Positions 21,830-33,760 of a stretch of DNA of 64,000 nucleotides are shown in pieces. The notes under the pieces are model-generated. The model was given only the letters and a program-made list of their open reading frames with translations. It did not search any database and was not told where the DNA came from. The stretch spans positions 570,501-634,500 of the forward strand of contig JAPWGK010000001.1 of NCBI GenBank assembly GCA_029641185.1, given 5' to 3'. Position 1 is the first letter of the stretch, and each line of letters starts with the position of its first letter. Origin of the DNA: Pseudofabraea citricarpa (taxonomy: Eukaryota; Ascomycota; Leotiomycetes; Helotiales; Dermateaceae). A program made the position numbers and the translations under genes.

Positions 21830-21852
21830 ATATATATATATATATATATATA
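21830..21852. repeat. (AT)n microsatellite
   Basis: A perfect AT dinucleotide run of 23 bases preceded by CCATAG and CCACAG hexamers. Confidence 0.9.
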
Positions 21853-22579
21853 CTCACTCATAAGCAAAGATCAAGAGTCCCAGACAACACGTTTTCAAAT
21901 TATCTGCAGATAAAGGTAAAAAAAAAGACAAAAAAAACAAACAAATCACAAACCCCCCTTTACCCACGTTTGATTTCCCAGTATTACCCATTTCGTTCGA
22001 TATGATGAACCAACCCTCCATAATTACAAGATACAACCTCTCACACAAAGACGGGAAAAAGACACAACACCAAATGTCAGACTTCCACTCGGCACATCTT
22101 TCTCCCTCTCCCCTCTTTCTTGTTTTCGTCCCAAAGGAAAAAAAAAAAAGAAATAAAAAAGCAAGAAAAACCGCGTTCCGTATTCCCTCCCTTTGCCCGC
22201 AAATGCCAGAATGCGACCCGTAATGAAACTTTGCAACAGAAGCAACACTTTTTCTTTTCACCGAGGGGGCAACATCCAACTCTTTCATACACGAAAACAC
22301 AAAGCAGAACGACCGTAAACCCTTTTCCCCCAGGAATCCCGAGTAAATCAAACCGAGACAGGTATCCAGCGAACGACACCACAAATGCAAGATCCGAAAA
22401 GCAATAGCAGCCCGTACCCCATAGTAAAAATTTCGATCGAAGCGCAGTAAGAGGAGTGCAAAAAGTCCGCTTGTCACCTTCCCTGCGCCGGCCATGATGC
22501 CCAATCGACTTGTCCGTCAAAACACCGATTTGTACCATCTCCGTCTTGACACCTTTTAAAGATAATAATCCCAAACCAT

Positions 22580-24282
22580 TTAACCCCAAACGCTGGCTTG
22601 AACACCGAGAGAGTTCTTCTGCGCACCCCAAACACCGCTCTTGGATCCCCAACCAAGACCCTCATTGGGGTTGCTTGCTGCCGATGCAGTTCGTCCAGTC
22701 TTGTCAGCCGAATCCTCTTCGCTGTTGGCGGCGAAGCCGAAGCTCAACGGCGACGGTAGCGGCGTGGTGGATCGCTTGTTCAAAGCTGGGTTAGGAGCTT
22801 GAGCAGGGCGGGTTCCAATTGGCGCAACACCGGAGCTGGTAGGCAATCCCTTTGCGCCGTTGCGAGGGGGGGAACCACCTGGCGAGGACGTTGAAGTACG
22901 GCTGCTCTGGACGTGGGCGGCAGCGGACTCGAACAAGCTGAAAGAGCTGGTAGGGTTCGAGGATGGAGACGAGGTGCTGTTGGCTCGGGATCGCTGCTGA
23001 CCTTGTGCCTGAGCTTGTTGCTGGCCGTCGGTCGAGGCTTGCAGGTTGGTGTTCTCAGACTGTCCCTGGTTAGATTGCGAGTTGTAGTGGTCAAAGGCGA
23101 GAGGCGAGTGCCCGCGGATACCAGTAGCAGACTGGGTTCCGGAACCTTGTGTACCTGGTCTTGGAGTTCCATTCTCGTCAAATTGGCCATTCTCTCCGAA
23201 ACTAGCACCTTCTCCATAGAGAGCACTTCGCTGCCGAGCAATCAGCTCGCGGCGCTCATCTTCGCTCATTCCGCTGCTTGGGCTCATAGTACGATCAGGT
23301 TTGCCTCCAAAAGTTGATATTTCAGCTAGAACGCCTTATTCTAGTCAGCAAATGTTGGTTTCAGGTGGCACTCAGGCCTTGACGGAGGGGTTCGCGGATC
23401 ACATATGGGAGAGCAATAAAAGAGCAGTATGAAGAAATTTTTGTGGTACATGAATCGTAGGGTACAGGGTGCTGGTGCAAGGATTGTGTTATACAGAAGA
23501 GGGTGGCCTACTTCGATTATACTGCTGCTCTTGGTGATAATTGCGCAGCTCTCTCTCACGCTGCGCCGCCATCCTTCTCTTCGCCTGCATTACTTGTTCG
23601 GCCTCGTTGGCACCACGGGATGGTTGGTGTCGTTGCGTGGCATAAAAATTCTGGAGTCCCGACCCTTGAGAGAATGATCGAGCATCACTAAATTCACTTA
23701 CGGAGTGGTGTCGGGGTGGACCACCGCCCATACGGTGAGGGTCTGTGAGAGTCAGTGGCCGGTTCTTGATGCTGCAGCGCGGTCTGACTTACCAAATTGT
23801 TGAGGGAAGTCTCTTGGGGGTCCGGCCATTGGCATCGACTCCCGACGAGCTGCTGGTGCTCCGGGAAACATCTTTCCACTCTTGACGAGGTTGTCGATGG
23901 CGCGATCGACCTCTGTAATCACATATCAGCCTCCGGAACAGTTTGTGTGCTGAGCGTAGGTAGATGGTTCTCGCCCGGGCGCGCAAGTCAGAAATCTTGA
24001 GCCATCATGCCAACCCAAAAAATCTTCCTGGCCAAGCGAGCAACCTCATCTGCAAACTCATCCGGGGATCTATCTTTCCACGTACCCTCTATCTGTGTGC
24101 TGAACGCTGTTGAATCCTCACGAGGAACGGCCGAGCTGGCGCCTGTCATGCTGGTCAATGGTCGGCACCCAACGGAAAGCCTGTCTAGACGTACCAGATC
24201 TTGCGGGCGGAGTCTGCTGTTCCCACTGCTGCTGTTGGGCTCCTCCCGCGGCAGTCCACTGTTGATTTTCATAATAAGACAT
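22580..24282 (-). CDS. Conserved fungal low-complexity protein of unknown function, five exons
   Basis: Exons 24282-24195, 24142-24086, 23912-23793, 23742-23512 and 23304-22580 join in phase to 406 residues. It starts MSYYENQQW with Gln-rich sequence, continues REDSTAFSTQIEEVDRAIDN-LVKSGKMFPG, and has a charged, probably helical core (EAEQVMQAKRRMAAQRERE, LRNYHQEQQYNR) and a second block MSEDERRELIARQRSALYG. A long Ser/Pro/Gly-rich region follows, including a motif with NPALNKRSTTPLPSPLS, and the end is LGVQASVWG. Sharp conserved blocks separated by disorder suggest a scaffold or regulatory protein; Ser-Pro sites would suit phosphorylation. No enzyme domain, signal peptide or membrane segment is visible. 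I recognise the pattern as a widespread Pezizomycotina protein but cannot name it. Confidence 0.85.
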
Positions 24283-27200
24283 GTTTTCGGATCGGGTGCT
24301 GGTTCGAAGTGAAGCCTGCAGCAGTGATTCGAGCGGAAAGGAACGTATGCGGTGAAGGTTACGAAGGACTCTGCAGAAGGAGACGCGGTCAGTACTGGGC
24401 AGCAGGATGTGGCATGAGGAGATGGAGAAGCGTCGTGCTGCGCCAGAGAGACGTCTGTCTGTCTGTCTGGTCTAGCCGAGGAGAAAAATCTCACGGGCAG
24501 CGAAAGCGGGATCTCGCTGGAGGACATTTGTCTCACTTACCAAACGAAGTCCGAAGATCAACAGAACAGAGTGGCTTGAGGGCAAAAAAAGGAACGGCTT
24601 TTTTCGAACAAGTACTCTCTCCCAGGTAGGCAGAGGAGGAGGAGGAAGAGGAGGAGACGGGATCAATGGATGGGCGGAATGGGCGATGTTCGAGGAAAAA
24701 TAGGAAGAGGGAACGGGTGGAGGAGTGCGTGAGCGAGTAGTGAGCGAGTAGTGAGTGAGTAGTGAGTGGAGGAGTGGAAGAAAATGGTGTGGTTCGAAGG
24801 GCAATCTTGCGGATGGATCCTGGGCGTTCTCGCGAAGCGTGGTAGGTGGAGGAGGGTGGAAGGTGGTGGGTGCGACAGAGAAGTCGCTACTGCTTTTTGG
24901 GGGACCGACGACCTAGTATACCTAGTCTATCGGGAAGCAGGTCTCTTTTCCGCCAAGTTCACTTTTGGAGAAGCCCGCTCTCTCATTTCCTGTGGGCTCG
25001 AGACGGCAGACGAGATTGCGGTATGTGTATATCAGATGGTGGGAGAGGAGGGAGGGGAGGGGAGGGGAGGGGAGGGTCTCAGGAAGGAGACTCCGGAGGG
25101 GGGGTTAGAGTGTTGATGGTTGATGGTTGATGGTAGAATGTAGAATGTAGAATGTAGACTGTAGACTGTAGACTGTAGACGCCAGACACAAGAAGCCCAT
25201 CACAGTAATAACAATACACTACCGTATGTAGTGTGTTGGTAACGGGGTTGTGATCAACTGCTCTCTACAGTACCCTAAAGTACCCTAAAGGATCGGCTTC
25301 CCCTATTATTTCCGCTGGCGAGGATGGATGGCCGATGAGCGATGGACGATGGCCGATGGGGGGTCTGAAGATGCTATCTACTGCTGCTGGGGGCCATTAT
25401 TCATTCCGTCGTTAGCGACACAGACCCCCCATCACTTACTGTACTTACAGGGCCTGGAGTGCTGTTCAGTCACTAAATCCATCCCTCACTCATCCCTCAC
25501 TCTCACTCTCTCTCACTCTCACTCTCACTCTCTGCTGACGATTCCCTCTTCGGCCCTGCATGGGATTAGCTAAGCTGCATGTTATATCCTCTCCTCCTCT
25601 CCTCTCCTCTCTACAACATCCCACCTCTACCTTTCACTACATGTCATGAACTGCTCGCCCATGTCCAGCCTGCTGCACCCACCCTCAAGGTATTTGCAGC
25701 AGGGACCGGCCGGCTGGTACGAGCTTCGAGGTACTCGCCTCGACCACAGGCCTTTTTGCTATTGGCACTGCTACGACGCTGACCACTCTTAATTCGAGCG
25801 TAAGCTGCGGCTTTACTAAGTCAATCCTTGCCGCTCCGCTACCAGATTTTTTGTCATCTATCAGTATTTCGCTTTTGATACTGCCACGCTTGCAGCCCAT
25901 GCTCATCCATCTGCTCCCTGGCCCCTCGTGCGTCTCTCTGTCTCTCTCTCCGTCTCTCCGCCTGTCTGCTCTGCAATCACACCCATCGCCATCCCCATCG
26001 CCCATCACACGCGAGTCGCATTCGAACATCTCAGTGTCTCACCAATCCTCCCCTCCGAACACCCTCAAAGCATCCCCGGACCTGGCCATGAGGTTATCCG
26101 GGACCAGTCAACAACAGCACCAAACACGCAGCAGCAGCACCAGCAGCACAGCAGACGCAGAGTAGACGCAAGAATGCGCCCGCCGCCATCCCATCGGGTT
26201 GGTCATAATAATTGTTTCCCCCATGTCAACGGTTATCAACCTTTCTCCTGACCTGACAGGGGCCAGCTGTCGGATTTCCGTGGTTCATAGCGCTCGGGCC
26301 GGAGGAAGAACACACTGACCTTCCAGAAACATTTGTTTGGTTTCACCCGCCGCCGACGACTCTGGCCTTTGCCATCGTCAAACAGAGAGAGCGCCGACGC
26401 CGTCGTGAGATCTGGATGTCGAGCAGAAGAGAAAGACGAGGCAAGCAACCAGCACCCACCACAGCCCCGGAGAGTCCTTCCCTGTACATGTGGTAAAGGC
26501 CATCTGGATTCCTCCACTGCCACCACAAGGGAAAGGAAAAGGAAAAATTCTCGGTCCCTATTTTTTTCTCCATCCCATGTTCTCTTGCAGGCTTGCCCTA
26601 TTACATGCATGGCGTCCAGCACTGTGTGTACCGCACATGTACAACCTTGCATAGAATACGCGCTTGTGCATGCTACATGTTGTCACCCCACCATCCTATC
26701 GTCCTCTCTGAGCGCCTCTGCTGTACGGTACCAAAGTACCAAAGTACCAAAGCCCAATACAGGGCTCAGTTTGGATATTCTCCGAAGCCAGCTACACAGA
26801 ATTGCTCGACTAGTCGTCTCGTCTCTTGTTTTTGTGCCCGTCGGCGCTTACCAAATCATCAGTCACAGACTTACAGCTGGTGGCTCGCAGTGCGGGCGCG
26901 GGTCTTCACGGTATGGCTGAGTCCTGGAGGAGGAGGAGGAGGAGGGGAAGCCTGGATTTGGCGCCCATTGCGGACTCGTCCCGGCTTCTATGGTGGGGTC
27001 AGCAAGAGGTCAAAGGTTGAAGAAAAAGTACTATTGTTTGGAGCTCCTAGTTAAGCTCCGAGGCTTTGCTCCTCTTGGACGTCACCATTTGTTTCCTGGC
27101 TAAAGTGCTTGCATATCTGACGTCGCGTACAGCGAGCAGAGATACTTATAGGACCTCTCCATCCTTCGTTATTGGGCCGGGATGCTGAACCTCTCCATCC

Positions 27201-29039
27201 ATACAGTACACACAAACGCACGAGCAGCAGGATCGAGAAGCTTGGCATGCAGTCTACGCTGTGGCTTTTTCGGGCTTCGACGACATAACATGACGGCAAA
27301 GTATCTGTCGCTGACGGAAAGCTACCGATCTGAAGATACAATCGCGGGGTACTGACAAAGTTGTCTGGCCCTTAGTCGAATCCCTCAAGTGGAAGCACAC
27401 AAGTCGGTAGCACAGAGCAGTTCTCCAGCGTGAGAAAAGTGATAGAAGTTGCCACTATCGGCCCGGCCGCATGTATGTGCGAGCTGCTTCTTCCTAAAAG
27501 CGCAGCTGGCTCAAAGTCTCAGCACCGCAAGACGTATGCCAGCCTAGCCTCCGATGCATGTGCTTTGTTGCTGCGACACCAAGACGGACCTTCCTACCAA
27601 GCTGCCTCCGATCGGGTTAGATATATGTCTTCTCTGCTTCGGCCTTCACACGAGCTTTACCCGTTGATAGTCAGACATCACGAGGAGGGCAGTTCCACCA
27701 TCTCATGACGAATCAACTGCACAACCTACCATACCGGGTCCTGATCATCGAGCTGCAACTCTCTATTTCGGGGCTTCTCTGTCCAATACCGAACCTAGTA
27801 CAAAAGAAAAGAGAGAGCGGCCTTCGACGGCGGCTCACGCGCTTACCTCCGCTTCACTCCTCCATCACCAAGTTGGCATGACGACATGCTTGAAGCAGTT
27901 CCTCGGTCGGTACAGAGGACTCTATTCCAGAAAGAGCTCTTCGCTTCCGTACTCTACTGTATGTAAGTAGTACAAGTGTGCTCTCTTATCGAACACATGC
28001 GGCATTTGCTTAGGACTCCCTTAAAGACCTGATCCCCCCTCTCCCCCTCCATGGTTGGATTCGAATCGAGGCGATGCCTTTATATCAGCAGTACGGGCAA
28101 CACAACGGCTATGAAGAGATACCTACACCGGCTAGATGCTGACTGAAAATACAAAGGTAACCTCTGCCTGGTATTCTTACACATCGACGAACCCTTTTCT
28201 ATGCGACAACATTGTACACTTATTCCGTTTTCACCGGCTGTGAGCACTTGGCCCAGGAATCGAGCGAGTTGATATCGGCTTTTGGTCTTCTACATCAGCT
28301 ATTCGAAATCGGGACTCGCTCTTTATTATGGAGAAGCCGACCTCAATAATCTATAGCATGGTAGGAGGCGAGTCACCAACCAGGAAGGGTGTAAAGTTTT
28401 CAATTGGGAAAAGAGCCAAAAAAAAAAGAAAAAGAAAAAAGAAAAGGGTCTTCAAGAAAGCTCCCTACCCGCGAACGTGGCAACCCATTTTCTCTTGGCA
28501 TCCATAGTCAGTCAGTCATAGCCAACATGCCAGGGTAGAGTGGTAATGTTATATTTCATTTCGGTCTTTCCTTCTTCTTCATCTCTCAATTTCTCCGTCG
28601 TCTTTCCTCTGTCCATCATCCACAAGCAGTCAATCAATCAATCCATCCATCCCAAGAGCCTCCATCCCAAACAAGTGAAATTGGTATAAAAAGCTCCCCC
28701 CAAAAAGCACAAAAGCACAAAGCACAAAACTCCAATAATGTCCTCCCTTTGGTCATGATGATGACGGTTTCCAAACAGGTTGCGGAGTGCGAAAATACAC
28801 AATATGTTTATGGCCATGCGCGTACTCCTTCCTGTCCCTCCGGTCGCTATATTCAAGGGACTCCGGACGTCCCTACAATGTGGTATCCTGTTGTGTGGTT
28901 ATGTATGTTTGTTGTTCCTCGTTGCTGCTCGTCTAGCAAGCTTTGTTCGTTCTGTGTGCTTCACCGTCTTCCCTGTCCTATTTCTTTGTTGCTTTCTCTT
29001 CTCCTTTCGGGTATGGGTTCACTGCCAAGGTCGAAAGGC
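24283..29039. other. 4.8-kb gene-poor, simple-repeat-rich spacer
   Basis: This lies between the start of the five-exon gene and the 3' end of the membrane-protein gene. The strand is patchily purine- or pyrimidine-biased: GGGGA repeats at about 25041-25076, the heptamer array at 25112-25180, TCACTC repeats near 25496-25532, three ACCAAAGT-like units near 26729-26750 and GGA repeats near 26926-26945. Frames up to 195 codons exist on both strands, but none has recognisable content or splice-supported continuation. It may contain a long 5' leader or a non-coding RNA; nothing in the sequence proves either. Confidence 0.5.
25112..25180. repeat. Heptamer minisatellite with three ordered unit types
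   Basis: Nine full 7-bp units and a partial tenth: GTTGATG three times (25112-25132), GTAGAAT three times (25133-25153), then GTAGACT three times and GTAGAC (25154-25180). Period seven is kept across both unit changes. Confidence 0.92.
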
Positions 29040-29905
29040 TCAAACCTTACTCTCCATCGTCTCGCCCACGACATCCTCGTATATCACCGGCAAACCTCGC
29101 TCGGCCCTTTCCCTCACAATTATCACGCTGTAGTCCTCGCTCTCCAGGGATTCTTTCAGCCACAACCCTCTCGCATACTCTCTGACTTGCAGAGCGCCCA
29201 CAAACTGGAGGAGGGTTCCGGCTATCACCCCCGCAAGCAGCGTCAATTGTGCAAGGACCACGATGCGCGTGCAGCCCTGGATGGAATAGCTCGATAGCGA
29301 CGGCGAGGGTGTAAACGTCGATCGCGACACCAGCGGAGATGTGGCGGCCGCGACGTATTGCGTGGTAGTGGCCTGGTTCGGCTGGGCACAGAAGTCTGAG
29401 GTCAAGCCATGCAGAAGAATGAGGAGGAGGAATCGCGGGATGGAGCATAGGATCGTGTCTAGGATGAGGTAGTTGGAGAAGATGGCTATGGACAAAGCAT
29501 GTTGCTAATTTTTGGCCATGTTAGTTTTCTCCATCCACTTGTTTATACGTGTTTGCACGAGGAGGGGGGAGGAGGGGGAAGGGGGGGGATTTACTCTCAA
29601 GGCACCGATCAATCCAAAGACGCTGAGGATATTCGCAAAGTGTAGATACCAGCCGAAGTTATAGGCGAGGTGGTACGGGTCGTCGGGCAGCTGGTAGCAC
29701 AATAAAAGCGAGAGGGCATTGGTGGTGAGTGTTGTGAGAGCTACCACAATGGTGACGGACCTGCTCCAAGAACAAGAGAGGTCGACTTAGTCAAAGGATT
29801 CCCCATGTACCGAGATGGAGCAAACGAAACGAAACAAAAACACCCGAGGGAGGGGGAAGGGGAGAGGGGCGAGGGGATAATGTACCTTGATCTTGACAAT
29901 CCCAT
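29040..29905 (-). CDS. Conserved four-helix integral membrane protein of unknown function
   Basis: Exons 29905-29886, 29760-29595 and 29504-29040 give 216 residues. The first exon has only 20 nt (MGLSRSR) and is easily missed. Hydrophobic segments can be seen at roughly residues 9-26 (VTIVVALTTLTTNALSLLL), 38-58 (NFGWYLHFANILSVFGLIGA), 65-90 (IAIFSNYLILDTILCSIPRF, LLLILL) and 125-148 (RIVVLAQLTLLAGVIAGTLL). A Thr/Ser-rich loop lies between the third and fourth. The tail is charged and cytoplasmic-looking (EYARGLWLKESLESEDY). Four helices with short N-terminus and longer C-terminal tail recall tetraspan proteins, but no cysteine motif of true tetraspanins is seen. The second intron is strikingly G-rich on the plus strand (29560-29589). 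Confidence 0.75.
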
Positions 29906-32900
29906 AGTCTGTCTATTTTACTTGGTACCGCAGCAGAGGAGAGTGATAGGTAGGTAGCTCGATAGAGGAAGGAGGAGTAAGGTAAAGAGCGAGATGGGAG
30001 AGGTGGATGGACAAGCAGTTAAGCAGTTAAGAGATGCCGAGCTGGCTGACACACGGGAGTGGGAGTCTGTCTGGTTGCCTGGCACGGCTACGAGAGTGAC
30101 AGCTAGCTACCTTATGGGCTTTGAGCTTCGCGGTGGATGGGATGGAAGCCGGAGCTGTCGAGGTCCGATGTATCCGGATGATGGGAATTCGTTTTGTCAG
30201 ATGGGCGATTTTTCCCTTCTGGCGTGACTGTGTCGGACAGCGAGGACAGCGAGTGGCGGAACGAGCCCAAGCAATTATGCTGATCTGCCAGAGCGAGAGA
30301 GATGACGAAAGACGATGGAATGTTTGCTGCTGGCTTAAGTTTCACGTTTCATTTCGTCAACGAGGGGCAGCCCTTCCTTTTAAGATGAATGCATTTTTTT
30401 TCTTCTCCGTGTGCTGTCTGTTGCATTGCTTAAGCTAGGTAGGTTGAGTTGCTTATGGGATCGGATTTATTATCATATGACGTTGCATAAGGCTCGAGAG
30501 GAAGGGCGACTCCTCCGAAAGTGCCGGGCGAGATGAGCTCCAGGGCGAATGGCGACAGGGCGACCAGACGAGGCTGCGAAAAGAGGAGTCCTGTCCATCG
30601 ACTGCCGCTTGCCGTGTGCCGTGGGGAACCACTAATAATCAAAGAGGAGGAGGAGGAGGTGATGGTGGTGGGCGATGGTCAGAAAATTCCTGATGGATTC
30701 TGACTTGACTGATGCATTGCATTCCTGCGCATCCAATCATAATATCAAATCATCTTCCTGCACTTCTTGCTTCATGTCACTAAGTCGCTCTAGATTTTGC
30801 TAGCTGGCGAAGAGGCTGACAAACTTAAGTGGGCAGCTCTGCTAGCTCATCTGCCACCCTCTCACCGCACTCACAAGGCTGAAGAGTCAATGAAACTGCT
30901 CCCTCTGTATATCGTCAGATGAGATGCTTCTGACACGGTGCGCGATGCTTTGGTGTGTCTATGCACCGTGCTTCACTGACCCATGGCCGGGACAACCGTC
31001 ATGGCATTGGTTACCGTGCTCTGCGCTGGTGTTGATATATGTGAGAGAAACACGGTATTCCGTACATCGTCGGCGTCATCACGAGTTCCCCTTCCCTCCT
31101 CGTCTCCCTCGCGTTGCATGAGAAACTTTGTTTCCGCGTGCGGAGTAGGGGCCGAACTGTTCGCTAACATTTCCCACGGCGCTGGCTGCTGCGGCGTGCG
31201 ATCAGCATACACGGCGAGTTATATAGGGAGCTCGCTGGAAGCTATGTGAAGGAAGAGACAAGCTTTTGAGGCTCCCTCCCCCTCCACTCCGCTCATTTCC
31301 CTTTCGTCCTGTGCTGCATGTCATACTTGGGTAAGGCTGCGCCGCAGGTGGTGGTGCCCGAGGGAACAGGGCGGTGCCAACTAGGGAAGACTGTCCAAGC
31401 CACGAGTCGAGTCGAGTCAAAAGTTGTTTCGACGAGCAGAGGGAGAGGCCATTAAGCCACTTGACGGATGTGGCGCGCATTCCTGGATGGGGGACCTGTA
31501 AGCGATGGATTCTTGGGCAGAGGGCGACATGGACTTGGGTCATTTCCCCAGATTTGTACGCCTGCACAAAGAGCCTTCTTGCATGGTGCACATGGCCCCC
31601 TCTCGAGAGTCTCGATCCATCCATCTATTCATCCATCCATCCATCCTTCCATGCTGTAACAAAGGAGAGGGCTGGCCGATCTGCTTCCCGAGAACCTTCA
31701 TCTGGAAGAATTGCGCCCGGGATGCAGTTGTCGGAGAAGCGACCCGGTCTTCCACATGACTGACGATGGATGGAGATGTGCGACTCTTCAGACTCTGGTG
31801 TCCAGGGGTAGAACATCCAAGAGGCTGCCGTCGTAAAGTATCGCGGTGGCCAGACGAAGGTATAGGCTTTGTTGGCTGTCTGGTGTCTGGTGTCTGAAAA
31901 TGGATGTCGGTTGCTTGCCTTTATTGTGAAACCGATTTGGCTCAGACACAGATCCATTATTTCGAGAGATGAGATGAGGATCAGGAGCGAGTGAGCGTCT
32001 CGACTGTCTCTCAGCGCGATAAAAAAAAATAAAAAAAATGTTATGCTCCATCGTCAGCCGGCCGGAGAGGTGGCCGCCGAGCTGTTTGTGGGAGCAAAGC
32101 AATCTCAGGATTCTCAGCTGACTGACTGACATCTCCGGGACAGATGAGCGAGCGCTGAAATAGCTGACTCCTCGCCGCGTCAGATAGAGTCTGGGGGCTG
32201 AAGATGGACTGACTGGACCGACAGCCTGTGCGACGCTTGCTTGGGGATCTGGGTCACTGGGTAAGAGGTGCAGAAGATGACCGTCAGTCCGTCAGGTCCG
32301 TCAGTAAGAGTCCTGGCTCTCTTGTCACACACTTCTGGTGACCTGCAGCCAATATGGGCCAGTCGTTCAGCGGTAGCGGGCAGGGACACAGCTGTCTCTC
32401 ATTTGCGGTTAAAGTTGGAAGAGAGAGACAGACAGACAGACAGACAGACCTGAATGCTGAGTGCTGAGTGCTGAGAGAACAGGTAGTTGGTTAGTTTGTT
32501 GGCAGTGGGAAGAGGATGTCGTAGTCAGGTTGAATACGAGGGGATCAAGGGATCATCAGAGGGGGGAAGAATGGAAGTGAGTGAGTGTGAGGAGAGAGTG
32601 AGGAGAGAGCGGGAAGATTCCAGAAGAGGGCAAACAAAGTCGTTAGCGTTGATGCTGCTGCTGCTGCTGCTGCTGCTGATGCTCTTGCTGCTGCTGTTAC
32701 CATTGTCCGTTGCTCATTATTGACCTACCTGTTCCTCAGAACGACATCAGGAAAGGAAGCTGGTGCTCGCTCATATTCAGGTCTTGGTGGCCCTTTACAC
32801 GAAGTAAAGTGGCTACTGCCGGCCATCGCTAGCGCGCTTTCTTAGTCTTAGAGTTCACGGTTACTTTCCAGCACGTTGATGGGACGTCGAGGAACAAAGC

Positions 32901-33760
32901 AGTATACCACCATTGCCAATCCCAATCCCACGCAGCCCCTTCACCCTGCCGTTGTTGCTCTGCGGTCCCCCAATACCTGTACAGACGCCCCCATTGACGA
33001 CTTGTTCTCAGCTTCTTTGACGTGTTGGTTTCTCTCTTTCGCCGTGTACAATACTTCCAGTCGCCCCGTCCGATCCCAGAAGGGGTACCTTCCTTGCATC
33101 TGGCATCCTTCACCACTCTCCCATCTCGCAGGTTGAAGACGAACGTGCTACGATCTCCCGCTGTCGCTCTGCGAGCAACTATCCTTTTACCGCCGTGTTG
33201 ATCTGCGTGCTGCCTCAAACAGCCACGGTCGTTGCCGTACGGCCATCGCCATCGCAAGAAGGGGGTTTCTGATCTCGTTGGACGCTGGGAAAACACGACG
33301 GCGAACTGTCGTGTAGTTGATGGAGCGCCAGCCCTCCACATCTCCCTCCCAATATCAATATCAATCTGAGCAGTGGTCCCGCTTTATTCGGCGGAAGACC
33401 CTCGCAGACTTTGCGCCAAACCATCCCGTTGGAATTGTTGCACCTGCTCATCTCCCGACAAACTTCGAGCTGGTCCCCATCTTCTTGCCACAGCCGCCGA
33501 CCTACCACCACGCCCAGGTAGCCCAGTACAACAAACTCATTGCCTCTGCGAGGACATCTCGTCTCCAAACACCGCCCCTCCCTCCATTGCTCTTCGCAGA
33601 AACCATCCAGGCTGTGCCTCGACCGCGGCTTGCTCCCCCCAGCGCCAACACGGATAGACACAATAAAACATCTTCGCGGGGTGGTCATGGGAATAGAGGT
33701 CCACGCAAACATAGCAAAGCCGAGCGCGCGCTCATAACAGACAAGGAAATCTCCATCACC
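29906..33760. other. 3.9-kb gene-poor spacer upstream of the nucleotidyltransferase gene
   Basis: This contains the promoters of two divergent genes. Simple repeats include CATC units near 31616-31650, five GACA units at 32427-32446 and eight CTG units at 32655-32678. The last 441 bp (33320-33760) are open in frame with the nucleotidyltransferase gene from an ATG at 33320 and may be an N-terminal extension or part of the leader. No other gene was recognised. Confidence 0.5.
32655..32678. repeat. (CTG)8 triplet repeat
   Basis: Eight perfect CTG triplets followed by ATGCTCTTG and further CTG units. It lies in non-coding DNA and a frame through it would be pure leucine. Confidence 0.85.

Larger units (their letters stand above)
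21213..22579. other. Low-complexity spacer with microsatellites
   Basis: This holds the 3' ends of the C2H2 gene and of the five-exon gene on the other strand. It contains AGC-rich triplets (to about 21265), a run of 12 G at 21349-21360, seven GACC units at 21567-21594, CCATAG/CCACAG hexamers near 21787-21818 and an AT run at 21830-21852. Long frames on the minus strand here are products of composition, not genes. Confidence 0.6.

Noticed and set aside
21854..22652. Long minus-strand frames of 191-216 codons
   Set aside because: Low-complexity and hydrophobic by composition only, no motif, downstream of a real gene on the same strand.
9337..24282. A secondary-metabolite cluster around the Zn2Cys6 gene
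   Set aside because: No polyketide synthase, peptide synthetase, terpene synthase or tailoring enzyme is present.
26236..27054. Overlapping frames of up to 195 codons on both strands
   Set aside because: No recognisable domain, no splice-supported continuation, and composition driven by simple repeats.
28057..28067. GGATTCGAATC resembling the T-loop of a tRNA
   Set aside because: No matching D-loop, anticodon arm or acceptor stem could be paired around it on either strand.
31616..31650. TCCATCCA units as a possible CRISPR-like or telomeric array
   Set aside because: Plain tetranucleotide slippage with no spacers and no telomere motif.
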